The notes: a model not told the origin generated them from the sequence alone. A stretch of DNA of 64,000 nt from an uncultured Eubacteriales bacterium (GCA_900546515.1 URDG01000005.1:1-64000); one strand, 5' to 3'; positions 33,522-41,464 are shown, numbered from the stretch's first letter. A program made the numbers and translations.

Positions 33522-33992
33522 ATGGAAATGAAGGTTTTATGGTCCGGCGCACTTTTTCTTGCCGGATGGCTCTGGTTTTTCCTGTTCGTAAGGCAGTTTC
33601 TTTTCAACTTTACGGTCGCGTTCCCTTTGATAAAACGCATGAGGGATTCCGCTGAGGATTTGATCCACAAGGCAGCCGTAAAATACACCGTTATCTCGGT
33701 CGTGGTCTGCGGAATATTCATTGCGGCCGTCTGCTTCATCATATTCCGTTTCTGCAAGCCCTATCTTATAATCAGCTTCTTTGTCGGCGCGCTTGTGTGC
33801 TTTGTGATCCTGATAAAAAAATTCACGCCAAAGTGCCGCCAGATGTTCGACTCTTTCTGCGCAACATATTATCAGTTTGTTCCTGACGATGAGCTGCGTA
33901 CCGCCATGTACAATAAAAAGCCCAGTCAGATGAAAGTCAGGCTCCACGCAATGGGTGTCAGGACTGACTTTATCCCCGATTTCAATGATTAA
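33522..33992 (+). CDS. small membrane protein, unknown
   Basis: This 156-residue protein has three hydrophobic segments at about 5-30 (LWSGALFLAGWLWFFLFV), 54-76 (YTVISVVVCGIFIAAVCFII) and 80-98 (YLIISFFVGALVCFVILI), then a soluble tail of about 55 residues with FCATYYQFVPDDELRTAMYNK. I do not recognise the family. It is divergent from spoIIIAA and ends in a bidirectional terminator, so it stands alone. A GGAG sequence precedes ATG 33522. Confidence 0.65.
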   Translation: MEMKVLWSGALFLAGWLWFFLFVRQFLFNFTVAFPLIKRMRDSAEDLIHKAAVKYTVISVVVCGIFIAAVCFIIFRFCKPYLIISFFVGALVCFVILIKKFTPKCRQMFDSFCATYYQFVPDDELRTAMYNKKPSQMKVRLHAMGVRTDFIPDFND

Positions 33993-33997
33993 AAAAC

Positions 33998-34035
33998 AAA
34001 AACGCTGAACAGCTTTTTCGCTGTCCAGCGTTTTT
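33998..34035. terminator. bidirectional hairpin terminator
   Basis: AAAAACGCTGAACAGC (33998-34013) pairs with GCTGTCCAGCGTTTTT (34020-34035) over 16 bases with one mismatch, loop 6. It separates the convergent membrane protein and HAD genes, with A and T runs on both sides. Confidence 0.8.
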
Positions 34036-34082
34036 TATTTTCTTGCTTATAAGCAGTAATACTCCACCTTGTCTGAATCCCG

Positions 34083-34646
34083 TCATTTTCCCGGCCACGG
34101 GCTGAGCGTTCCGTTCTTAACAAGGTAAGCTTTGTCCGCGATTTCAGCCATCGGAGAGTCTGAGAGAGAATCCGAGTAAAAGCACTCAGTATGCGCATCT
34201 GGGTACTGTGCATAAAAGCGCTTTACCTTTTCGCTGTCATGGCAGTTCTCGCCAGTGATACGTCCGGTCTTTTTATCCATGACCGTGCCGATAAGTCCAA
34301 CGCCGAGGCGCGCCGCCGCCGGAGCTACCAGAAATTCCGGAGACGCGGATATTATAATATCGTCGTCCCTCTTCTGCCTGAGATACCAGTCGCCAACCAT
34401 GTAAAACTTTTCCTGCCAAAAATCAGAAACGACGGAATCTATATCGTCAATATATCTCAGGAATGAAAAAAGCTGCTCCTTGAGTTCTTTCGTGCTTATT
34501 CTGCCGGCGATATACGCCGCCGCTTTCCGCAGTGTGGCCGGGATCGTGCGCCAGACGGCAGCAGGATATTTTTTCAGGCAGTATTTATAAAATGTGACGG
34601 AGCTGTCCTTCACACATATCGTCTTGTCAAAATCGTAGGTATTCAT
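34083..34646 (-). CDS. HAD superfamily phosphatase (subfamily IB-like)
   Basis: The 187-residue protein carries the HAD nucleophile motif YDFDKTI (D5 and D7), motif II SASPEFLV, motif III DSEKVKRF and motif IV YSDSLSDSPM, the SerB/PSP-like order of subfamily IB. The helical cap sits between about residues 15 and 95. The natural substrate cannot be told. It starts 6 bp after the nitroreductase gene ends on the same strand, so it is probably the end of the VanZ/P-ATPase/nitroreductase transcript. Confidence 0.82.
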   Translation of the reverse strand: MNTYDFDKTICVKDSSVTFYKYCLKKYPAAVWRTIPATLRKAAAYIAGRISTKELKEQLFSFLRYIDDIDSVVSDFWQEKFYMVGDWYLRQKRDDDIIISASPEFLVAPAAARLGVGLIGTVMDKKTGRITGENCHDSEKVKRFYAQYPDAHTECFYSDSLSDSPMAEIADKAYLVKNGTLSPWPGK

Positions 34647-34652
34647 ACCGGA

Positions 34653-35171
34653 TCAGCGCACGTAATAGACATAGTTTTCCTTGCGCGGCTTCATCTCCGG
34701 CTTTTCATCCGCATAGCCGAGTATGCAGTTGCCGACGCCTATATAATTTCCGTCGATTCCCCATTTTTTCAGCAGAGCCTTGCCCTCATCACTGTCGAAT
34801 ACTTCACGGGCACGATTTACCCAGCATGAGCCGAGACCGATGGCATGGGCGGCATTCATCATGTTGCCCATCACAAGGCTGCCGTCCGCAACCGCATTCG
34901 GGTTGTCTGCATCGGCCAGAACGACCAGAACAGTCGGCGCGCCGTAAAACGGGTCGGCAGAGACACCCATAACAGCTGCGTTGAGCTTTGACATATACTC
35001 AATGTCAGCCTTATTCTGCACGGCAACAATGATCGGGGACTGCAAATTTTTTGCTGTCGGCGCGGCCATGCCCGCCCGCAGGACGGTGTCCAGCTCCTCG
35101 CGCGTTATCTGCTCAGATTTATAACGGCGGATACTGCGGCGGCTTATAATGTCTTCCACTGTTTTGTTCAT
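34653..35171 (-). CDS. nitroreductase family flavoprotein
   Basis: This 172-residue protein is an FMN-dependent nitroreductase-fold enzyme: an RRSIRRYKSEQITREELDTVL opening (the FMN-binding RRSIR), AGMAAPTAKNLQSP, then GNMMNAAHAIGLGSCWVNRA and YIGVGNCILGYADEKPEMKPR. NAD(P)H is the usual electron donor and the acceptor is unknown. Its start overlaps the P-type ATPase-like stop by 4 bp, indicating coupled translation. Confidence 0.9.
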   Translation of the reverse strand: MNKTVEDIISRRSIRRYKSEQITREELDTVLRAGMAAPTAKNLQSPIIVAVQNKADIEYMSKLNAAVMGVSADPFYGAPTVLVVLADADNPNAVADGSLVMGNMMNAAHAIGLGSCWVNRAREVFDSDEGKALLKKWGIDGNYIGVGNCILGYADEKPEMKPRKENYVYYVR

Positions 35172-37144
35172 TTTTTATCCCTCACTATCTGATATTTTCT
35201 GAAAATGGTCCTGTATGAGTTTGCAAACATAAGCACGGAAACTATAAAGTCCGCCGCTGCGGCGCCGGATATTGACAGAGCGCCGGAAACGCCGAGTATT
35301 AAAAGAAGCAGTCTCGCCCCGGCAAATACGGCGCTGTTCTGCCATGCCGCATCAGCCGCCTGCCGGCATATGCGCACGGACTCCGGGAGCTTGCGCAGCT
35401 CGTCGGCCATGATAAGCACATCGGCAGAGTCAAATGCCGCGTCAGAGCCGAGAGCCGCCAGTGTCACGCCGACATCGGCTCTCTCCAGCACATCCGCATC
35501 ACTTGCTCTGTCGCAGATATAGGCAAGGCTCGTCCTGTCCGGCTTCGTCGCACGCAGATATTCCACAGCGGAAACTTTGCCCTCCGGCATAAGCTCCGGC
35601 TTCACCATTTCAAAGTTGAGCGACGCCGCGACCGGCCTCGCTATCGAGCGCACATCCGACGTGAGCATAACGGTATTCTGAACACCCAGCACTCTGAGCT
35701 CTTCAAGGCAATCAAAAGCGCCTTCCCTGACCCTGTCGCTGACTATGATGTACCCGCAGTACACGTCATCGACCGCGACATGGATCGCCGCGCCGCCGCG
35801 CTTAGGAATATCACAGTGTATGCCGTGCTCCTCCAGAAGTGCCGCATTGCCAACATATACATGCTTTCCACGCACAACAGAGCTTACTCCCCTGCCGGGA
35901 ATGTTCTCCGTTTTTACTTCTCCCTCGACCTCTCGCTCAAAGCCGCCGCAAGCAGCGCATATTGCCTTTGCGATAGGGTGTTCAGACTGCTGTTCGGCCG
36001 CAGCCGCAATGCATAGCAGCTCATAATCGGTCATTTTATCCCGCGGTACAACATCCAGCACGGTATATTTACCCTCGGTGATAGTCCCGGTCTTGTTGAA
36101 AACCATCGTTTTTGCTCTGGACAGGGCTTCTACAAAGCGGGTACCTTTTATAACGATGCCGCATTTTGCCGCTATCGCCGCTGCACCAAGGTATGAGAGC
36201 GCCGCCGTCACGCTGAGCGCTGCCGTATTGGAAAGCACAAGAATTACAACGCCCCGGCTTATCCACGTTCTCCATTCGCCGTTGAATATCGGCGGCAGGA
36301 GCGCAATGAGAAGTGCCATCGCGGCAGCCGCCGGCGTATATATTCGCTCAAAGCGCTCTATATATTTTTCGTGGTTGGACTTGTATTTCTGCACATTTTC
36401 AAGCGCAGCGCATATTTTTGCAGCAGTCGACTCCGCAAAAATAGTTTCCGCTCTTATGCGCAGCGGCGCAGAGACATTGATGCAGCCGGATATTGCCCTG
36501 CTGCCGGGCGCAACGGTGATATTCTCTGTCTCTCCAGTCAGCATTGAAATGTCGAGCGAACTCATCCCCTCAATCACAATGCCGTCGAGTGCGAGCATTT
36601 CTCCGGGCGCAGCTACAAAAATGTCATCGACCCCGGCCTCCTGCGGATGCATTTTCTCCAGCCCGGCTTCAGTCTCAACATTTATGCTGTCAGGCAGGCG
36701 CTTTTTCATCTCGGCATAGATTTTGCGGCTCGTATTCACTGCCGCTGCTTCAAGCAGCTTTCCGACACGGTACAGCACCATCACGACCGCGCCTGCACTG
36801 AACTGCCCTAATGCAAAAGCAGCTACAGCCGCCGCAATCACGAGAATACTCTCATTGAGATAATCGCCTGCCGCAGCCTCTTCGGCCGCCCGTACAGCCA
36901 CGGTATAGACCGCAGCGAGAAACGGTACCGCAAAAACCGCGAGGCTGATCCAACCGTCAAAATGCGTAAAACACGCTCCTATATAAAGCGCCGCAGAAAG
37001 TAAAGTTTCTATTATGTTGCGCTTTGTAAACCCAAAATCCGGGTGTTCTCTTGCCGCAAGCCGGTTCGCCTTTGCAGCGCGCCTCGGCTTCCTGATTTCC
37101 GGCATTTTCAGATGTCTCTCTTTCTGCTGAAGATGCTTACTCAT
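35168..37144 (-). CDS. degenerate P-type ATPase homologue (P1B-like, catalytic Asp lost)
   Basis: The 658-residue membrane protein has the architecture of P1B heavy-metal ATPases without N-terminal metal-binding domains: several membrane helices, an actuator loop with MLTGETENI, a phosphorylation/nucleotide domain with the EHPIAKAI motif, and a last helix pair. Three key motifs are altered. The phosphorylated Asp of DKTGT is Asn (FNKTGTI, residue 350, codon AAC at 36095-36097). The membrane CPC is SNT (36224-36232). The GDGxND motif reads CDRASDA. It should not undergo the normal phosphoenzyme cycle. Its start overlaps the VanZ stop by 8 bp and its stop overlaps the nitroreductase start. Confidence 0.82.
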   Translation of the reverse strand: MSKHLQQKERHLKMPEIRKPRRAAKANRLAAREHPDFGFTKRNIIETLLSAALYIGACFTHFDGWISLAVFAVPFLAAVYTVAVRAAEEAAAGDYLNESILVIAAAVAAFALGQFSAGAVVMVLYRVGKLLEAAAVNTSRKIYAEMKKRLPDSINVETEAGLEKMHPQEAGVDDIFVAAPGEMLALDGIVIEGMSSLDISMLTGETENITVAPGSRAISGCINVSAPLRIRAETIFAESTAAKICAALENVQKYKSNHEKYIERFERIYTPAAAAMALLIALLPPIFNGEWRTWISRGVVILVLSNTAALSVTAALSYLGAAAIAAKCGIVIKGTRFVEALSRAKTMVFNKTGTITEGKYTVLDVVPRDKMTDYELLCIAAAAEQQSEHPIAKAICAACGGFEREVEGEVKTENIPGRGVSSVVRGKHVYVGNAALLEEHGIHCDIPKRGGAAIHVAVDDVYCGYIIVSDRVREGAFDCLEELRVLGVQNTVMLTSDVRSIARPVAASLNFEMVKPELMPEGKVSAVEYLRATKPDRTSLAYICDRASDADVLERADVGVTLAALGSDAAFDSADVLIMADELRKLPESVRICRQAADAAWQNSAVFAGARLLLLILGVSGALSISGAAAADFIVSVLMFANSYRTIFRKYQIVRDKK

Positions 37145-37622
37145 CGGCGCTTCTCCTTTTCCTTGATGCAATTAAAAGACTTACTGCAAGCATAAGCATG
37201 ACGCCGGCAGCAGCTCCCACAGAGTCGACCAGCACATCGCTGAACTGTGCCGATCTGCCCGGGATAAAATACTGATGGAACTCATCCGAACACGCGTACA
37301 GCAGGCAGAAAACATATGCAGCCAACGCCGCAGCCGCATAACGCTGCGTGCTGTGCAGAAAAAGCTCCGCCAGCAGGCCGAAGCAGCTGACTCCAAGCGC
37401 AAAATACTCAAACATATGCGCATATTTGCGCACATCGTGCTCTGGACCTTCTCCCGTCAGCGGTGGCAGCAGCTTCATAAGCTCCTTTATGGAGCCGAGA
37501 AATCCGTCGCTCTGTGACTGCGACCTATCCCCGCTCTGTGATGAAAAGTAAAATATCAAACTCATCACAAGAAGCGTAAGGCATAAATAAATTATGATCT
37601 TTGCCGTGCGTTTTTTGTTCAT
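37137..37622 (-). CDS. VanZ family membrane protein
   Basis: The 161-residue protein has four membrane helices and the VanZ hallmarks FYFSSQSGDRS, RKYAHMFEYFALG, and YACSDEFHQYFIPGRSAQFSDVLVDSVGA. VanZ relatives affect teicoplanin sensitivity in enterococci but are common as membrane proteins of unknown role. ATG 37622 was chosen (MNKKRTAK); the frame extends to 37673. It overlaps the P-type ATPase-like gene by 8 bp. Confidence 0.85.
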   Translation of the reverse strand: MNKKRTAKIIIYLCLTLLVMSLIFYFSSQSGDRSQSQSDGFLGSIKELMKLLPPLTGEGPEHDVRKYAHMFEYFALGVSCFGLLAELFLHSTQRYAAAALAAYVFCLLYACSDEFHQYFIPGRSAQFSDVLVDSVGAAAGVMLMLAVSLLIASRKRRSADE

Positions 37623-37686
37623 CCGATTGCCCCCGGAGACGAAATTTCTCTGAACATTATAACACGGCGTCATTCAAATTCAATAA

Positions 37687-38793
37687 TCATTTATCATTCT
37701 CAATACAGGCGGTAATACGCTCTGCACCGTTTTTCGGCAGACAGCTGTCCTGCGCTGCACGCATTCGCCGCGCAGCTGCTGCGTCATAAATGAGCCTGTC
37801 AGCAAAACGAGCCGCTTCATCGGCGTTTCCTGCAAAGTACGACATGCCGTGCGCGGCAAAAAATTTCGCGTTCAGCGTTTCGACGCCCGGTATCGCCATC
37901 GTGTGCACCAGCGGCACTCCGAGCACCGCAGCCTCTGAACTGGATATTCCACCGGCCTTGGACAGTAGCACATCGGCCGCGTGCATGTACACCGCTACTT
38001 TATCCGTAAATGGGACGGCCATGACATTCTGCCCGGTGTATTTTGCCTCCAACGCCGTCCGAAGCTCTTCATTCCTCCCCGGCAGGACGCACAGCAGTGA
38101 ATCGTCGTCCGGTACACGGCGGATTGTGTCGCATAGCGCGACCGCATCGCCGCAGCCTATCCCGCCGGTCATAATAAGGTATATTTTTTTGTCCTGCGGC
38201 AGGCCGAGTATTTCACGCGCTTCCGGTCGGCTCAGCTTCTCTCTGAATTTTGCAGCCACCGGCATACCGGTCACAATAAGCCTGTCCGCTGGCATACCTG
38301 CCGCCATGCACGCCGCCTTAACCTCCGGGTGCGGCAGAAAGTATCCGTCAAGCTCCGTCTCAGCAAGGAACGGTATGCAGGTATAATCGGAAAGGACACC
38401 ATAGCAGCGGACCGCGCTTCGCTCGTGACGGCGCAGGAATGTGAGCGTCTCCATCGGGAAGAGATGCGAACACACCACAGCATCATACCCCCGGCTCCGT
38501 ATAAATTCATCGAGCTGCCGCGCATGCCTGATGTTTGCAAGATACACAGGCGAGGTCACGCCCGTTGCACTGTACATTGCGCCCGCATGATACATCATAC
38601 CGAACACTTCCGGCGTCTTGGAGGATATACGGTTGAGCACTCTGTCAAAGCTCAGCGGTCCGGTCTCCCCGAACATATGGAGCATATCAAGAAACTCCGT
38701 CTCATGCCCGCGCGCCTCCAGCGCTTCCTTTACGGCCAGCGCACAGTGATTGTGTCCTTCTCCGGTGCTGCAGCTTAAAAGCAGAATCTTCAT
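37687..38793 (-). CDS. glycolipid-type glycosyltransferase (MGDG synthase/UgtP-like, GT28)
   Basis: The 368-residue protein has the N-terminal MGDG-synthase domain (MKILLLSCSTGEGHNHCALAVKEAL) and a GT28 C-terminal domain (LIMTGGIGCGDAV, LCVLPGRNEEL, VLLSKAGGISSSEAAVLGVPLV with the sugar-nucleotide binding loop). Such enzymes add glucose or galactose to diacylglycerol at the membrane, as in UgtP. It is located 65 bp upstream of the VanZ gene in the same direction. Acceptor and sugar are inferred only from the family. Confidence 0.85.
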   Translation of the reverse strand: MKILLLSCSTGEGHNHCALAVKEALEARGHETEFLDMLHMFGETGPLSFDRVLNRISSKTPEVFGMMYHAGAMYSATGVTSPVYLANIRHARQLDEFIRSRGYDAVVCSHLFPMETLTFLRRHERSAVRCYGVLSDYTCIPFLAETELDGYFLPHPEVKAACMAAGMPADRLIVTGMPVAAKFREKLSRPEAREILGLPQDKKIYLIMTGGIGCGDAVALCDTIRRVPDDDSLLCVLPGRNEELRTALEAKYTGQNVMAVPFTDKVAVYMHAADVLLSKAGGISSSEAAVLGVPLVHTMAIPGVETLNAKFFAAHGMSYFAGNADEAARFADRLIYDAAAARRMRAAQDSCLPKNGAERITACIENDK

Positions 38794-38886
38794 ACGAAGT
38801 CCTCCCCTGTCCGTTACTTTCCTATATTTTATTAGAATATGTCATACGTGTCAAGGCGGTGGCAGGCAACCAGTCTGCAAAAAAAG

Positions 38887-38910
38887 CCGCAGGAGAATAC
38901 TCTCCTGCGG
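38887..38910 (-). terminator. terminator after the SASP gene
   Basis: Perfect 10-bp arms CCGCAGGAGA (38887-38896) and TCTCCTGCGG (38901-38910) with a 4-base loop lie 20 bp past the SASP stop. On the minus strand a T run follows the hairpin. Confidence 0.8.
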
Positions 38911-38930
38911 TTTCTGGATCTTTGCCGGAT

Positions 38931-39131
38931 TTACTTCATGCCGTTCTCGTAGGCCTCGATCATTTTCTTGACCATCTGGCCGCCGACAGAACCAGCCTGG
39001 CGGCTTGTGAGGTCGCCGTTGTAGCCATTCTTCAGGTTAACGCCGACTTCAGAAGCGGCCTCCATCTTGAACTTATCCATTGCCTCACGTGCAGCGGGGT
39101 TTACAAGATGATTACTGGAATTGGTAGACAT
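38931..39131 (-). CDS. small acid-soluble spore protein, alpha/beta type
   Basis: Alpha/beta SASPs coat spore DNA and protect it from UV and heat, then are cut by the GPR protease at germination. The 66-residue protein reads NHLVNPAAREAMDKFKMEAASEVGV, which includes the GPR-type cleavage region (MEAASE), then the conserved DLTSRQAGSVGGQMVKKMIE. An AAAGGAGATG ribosome site precedes ATG 39131. A small hairpin (TTCGGG at 39155-39160, CCCGAA at 39167-39172) lies in its leader. It is monocistronic and ends in a terminator. Confidence 0.95.
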   Translation of the reverse strand: MSTNSSNHLVNPAAREAMDKFKMEAASEVGVNLKNGYNGDLTSRQAGSVGGQMVKKMIEAYENGMK

Positions 39132-39292
39132 AGTTTACATCTCCTTTTTCTCTATTCGGGTTTTTGCCCGAACTTATCTTTTGCACTCAGGTTTTCTATA
39201 TTCATAAAAAAGAGATGTAAATTTTTCATATTCGCGAAGAAACTGCCGCTTTCTCATATATCCGTTTTGAGCGTGTCTTATTTTTCTTCACC

Positions 39293-39444
39293 CACAAATT
39301 CAAACATATACTCACCGGCGCGGAGGGCGACATTCATTACAGCTTTTACATCCCTGAAAACTATGATCCCGCGAAAAAGTACCCGCTGATGATGGTCATG
39401 CCAGGCTACGACATGATGTGGTTCGGCGAGTCCTCCTCCGGCAG
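39293..39444 (+). pseudogene. N-terminal fragment of an alpha/beta-hydrolase esterase
   Basis: The frame here reads KHILTGAEGDIHYSFYIPEN, then YPLMMVMPGYDMMWFGE, the N-terminal strand and oxyanion-loop region of Clostridial PHB-depolymerase-like or prolyl-oligopeptidase-like esterases. No start codon or catalytic Ser, Asp and His follow; family character ends around 39440 and a stop comes at about 39550. It is a gene scar, partly overlapping a membrane-protein fragment in another frame. Confidence 0.6.
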
Positions 39445-39454
39445 CATGTGCATC

Positions 39455-39711
39455 TCCCGGACGGAGTACTGCGGCCCGTCGGGCTTGCCGCCGCGATCTA
39501 CGGTGTCTGTGCCTTCTATAAGCGCAGTATCTGGCAGTATATGTTCCTCATAAGCCACTTTGTTTTCTTTGATTACAGTGAGCCGGTCATATTCTTCTTT
39601 CTGGACTATATCGCGGTCATGTGGATGTTCGCGTATATAGGGAACATAGTAATGACGCTGCTTAAAAAGCGGCCTGAAAATAAAAACAATATCCGGAGGA
39701 CACAGAAATGA
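39455..39711 (+). pseudogene. C-terminal fragment of a multi-pass membrane protein
   Basis: In the frame that enters at 39418 (GTG), residues from about 39455 read LAAAIYGVCAFYKRSIWQYMF, two hydrophobic stretches (FLISHFVFFDYSEPVIFFFL and IAVMWMFAYIGNIVMTLL), then a basic tail ending at 39711, 4 bp into the next gene. It looks like the end of a membrane protein fused by a deletion to the esterase fragment. The tail overlaps the FMN reductase start, so it may have been co-translated with it. Confidence 0.45.
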
Positions 39712-40157
39712 ACATTCTTTTTATTAACGGCAGCCCGAACAAAAACGGCAATACCGCCGCGCTCGCGGCCGAGCTGCTGGCGGGCAAAGACTATAAGACC
39801 CTGATGCTGACGGACTGCACCATCGGCAGCTACGGTCAGCAGCTCGCGGGTGACGGACTTGGCAATGTCATCGCCGAAATGAAAAAGGCCGACATTATCG
39901 TCGTCGGCTCACCCGTATACTGGCACAATATCTGCGGCAGCGTCCGCAACGTGCTCGACCGTTTTTACGGTGCAGTCGATGAGGGCGAGCTTGCCGGACG
40001 TAAGCTGTACTTCATGTTTCAGGGCGGAGCACCCGAGAAATGGATGCTCGAAGCCGGAGAGCACACAATGAAGCGCTTTGCCGCGCTCTACGGCATGAGC
40101 TACGGCGGCATGGTCACGACCCGCCGCGAGGCCGCCGCACTTGGAAAATCGATCTGA
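39708..40157 (+). CDS. NADPH-dependent FMN reductase-like flavoprotein
   Basis: The 149-residue protein has the flavodoxin-like start MNILFINGSPNKNGNTAALA, ADIIVVGSPVYWHNICGSVRNVLDRF, and YFMFQGGAPEKWMLEAGEHTMKRF. It belongs to the NADPH-dependent FMN reductase/iron-sulfur flavoprotein group, using FMN as cofactor. GGAGG precedes ATG 39708 and the end is 26 bp from the next flavoprotein gene. Its electron partner is unknown. Tail TTRREAAALGKSI is short, so the protein is near the lower end of family length. Confidence 0.8.
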   Translation: MNILFINGSPNKNGNTAALAAELLAGKDYKTLMLTDCTIGSYGQQLAGDGLGNVIAEMKKADIIVVGSPVYWHNICGSVRNVLDRFYGAVDEGELAGRKLYFMFQGGAPEKWMLEAGEHTMKRFAALYGMSYGGMVTTRREAAALGKSI

Positions 40158-40183
40158 ACAACAGTATAATGGAGGTCAATAAA

Positions 40184-40825
40184 ATGAAAGTTCTTATGGT
40201 AGTCGGCAGCCCGCACAAGGAGGGCTGCGTTTACACTGCGCTGTGTGAGGTCGCCTCAGCGCTGAATGCCGAGGGCATTGATACCGACTTTTTCTGGATA
40301 GGCAACAAGCCCATCGGCGGCTGCATCGGCTGCCACGGCTGCGCAAAAAAGCACCGTTGCGTCTTTGACGACAAGGTCAATGAGTTCCTCAGCATCGCCA
40401 GGGACTATGACGGTTTCGTATTCGGTACGCCCGTGCATTGGGCAAGCGCCGCCGGTGCGATGAGCGCGTTTCTTGACCGCGTGTTCTATGCGGATTTCTG
40501 CGGCGGACTGAACAACTTCCTGCTCAAGCCCGCAGCAGCGGTAGTTACTGCGCGCCGTGCCGGAACGACCGTGACATGGGCTCAGATAAACAAGTATTTC
40601 GGGCTTATGCAGATGCCCATCATTACCTCGCGTTGCTGGAACATGGCCTTCGGCGCAAATCCTGAGGAACTGAAAAAGGACAGGGAGGGTATGCAGATCA
40701 TGCGCATCCTCGGCAAGAACATGGCGTGGTTCCTAAAGTGCAAGCAGGCCGGCGAAAAGGCCGGTATCGCCCTGCCAGAGCAGGAGAAGATCGATTTCAC
40801 GAACTTCATAAGAGACGATCTCTAA
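40184..40825 (+). CDS. NADPH-dependent FMN reductase/flavodoxin-like protein
   Basis: The 213-residue protein has MKVLMVVGSPHKEGCVYTAL, the conserved GGCIGCHGCAKKHRCVFDD cysteines, and DGFVFGTPVHWASAAGAMSAFLDRVFY, the pattern of iron-sulfur-flavoprotein-type FMN reductases. I chose ATG 40184 with GGAGG at 40171-40175; the open frame from 40040 overlaps the previous gene. The two flavoprotein genes form one transcript. Substrate is unknown. Confidence 0.85.
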   Translation: MKVLMVVGSPHKEGCVYTALCEVASALNAEGIDTDFFWIGNKPIGGCIGCHGCAKKHRCVFDDKVNEFLSIARDYDGFVFGTPVHWASAAGAMSAFLDRVFYADFCGGLNNFLLKPAAAVVTARRAGTTVTWAQINKYFGLMQMPIITSRCWNMAFGANPEELKKDREGMQIMRILGKNMAWFLKCKQAGEKAGIALPEQEKIDFTNFIRDDL

Positions 40826-40837
40826 TGCAGATGCACC

Positions 40838-40871
40838 GCCGCAAGCGTCATTTCGCTTGCGGCAGATTTTT
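40838..40871 (+). terminator. hairpin terminator after the flavoprotein pair
   Basis: GCCGCAAGCG (40838-40847) and CGCTTGCGGC (40854-40863) pair perfectly over 10 bp with a 6-base loop and are followed by AGATTTTT. The T run overlaps the next, much longer palindrome. Confidence 0.7.
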
Positions 40872-40921
40872 GTAAAAGGGAAACCACGCGTTAGACGCGT
40901 GGTTTCCCTTTTACAAAAATC
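40865..40921. repeat. 27-bp perfect inverted repeat with 3-base loop
   Basis: Left arm 40865-40891 and right arm 40895-40921 are exact reverse complements over 27 bp, separated only by TAG. The arms include GGGAAACCACGCGT. Outer ends carry T or A runs (GATTTTTG and CAAAAATC). It lies between the convergent flavoprotein pair and flavodoxin and is far longer than needed for a terminator. It could work as a bidirectional terminator or be a MITE or phase-variable relic. Confidence 0.75.
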
Positions 40922-40924
40922 AAA

Positions 40925-40946
40925 CAGCCGGACATAAATCCGGCTG
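40925..40946 (-). terminator. hairpin terminator after the flavodoxin gene
   Basis: CAGCCGGA (40925-40932) and TCCGGCTG (40939-40946) pair over 8 bp around a 6-base loop. On the minus strand, TTTGATTTTTG follows. It would end the leftward flavodoxin/DUF3793 transcript. Confidence 0.6.
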
Positions 40947-41007
40947 CTTGACAAAGGTGTGGAAGTATTTGAAAGATCTATCGTATCAGAATTATGCTGT
41001 GTCCGGA

Positions 41008-41433
41008 TCAGCCCGCAAGGGTCTTGCCGAGCTCTTTGCAAGCCTCAAGACCGGCATCATCGGGAGCTTCGCAGCAAACAACGCTGTCGGCTGCAAGTGT
41101 AATGCCTGCGCTGCGGCAATCATCCTCCCAAGTGCGCACCCATTCGCCGTCGCCCCAGCCGTATGAGCCAAAAAGCGCGACCTTCTTGCCAGCCAGCTTG
41201 CCCTTGAAATCATCAAACATCGGGGCAAACTCGCCATCCTCCAGAGATTCGGAACCCATAGCGGGGCAGCCAAATGCGATTGCTTCAAGTGAATCTATAA
41301 CAGAAGCCGTAACATCGGAGGGCGTATAAATTTCCGCGCCCGGATTGACCGTTCTCATGCCTTTCAGGACCGCGTTTGCCATGGTCTCTGTGTTGCCGGT
41401 GCCGCTCCAATAAATAACTGCTGCTTTTTTCAT
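41008..41433 (-). CDS. flavodoxin
   Basis: Flavodoxins are small FMN electron carriers. This 141-residue protein has the phosphate loop VIYWSGTGNTETMANAVLKGM, IAFGCPAMGSESLEDGEF, GKKVALFGSYGWGDGEWVRTW and the closing EAPDDAGLEACKELGKTLA, all standard for Clostridial short flavodoxins. It sits 31 bp downstream of the DUF3793 gene on the same strand. Flavodoxins often replace ferredoxin under iron limitation. Confidence 0.94.
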   Translation of the reverse strand: MKKAAVIYWSGTGNTETMANAVLKGMRTVNPGAEIYTPSDVTASVIDSLEAIAFGCPAMGSESLEDGEFAPMFDDFKGKLAGKKVALFGSYGWGDGEWVRTWEDDCRSAGITLAADSVVCCEAPDDAGLEACKELGKTLAG

Positions 41434-41464
41434 ATTGGTATCATCCTTTCATTCGCTTATATAA

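Noticed and set aside
39418..39454. GTG-started 97-codon gene at 39,418
   Set aside because: Its first dozen codons are the esterase fragment read in another frame; only the later part looks like protein, so I list it as a pseudogene fragment.
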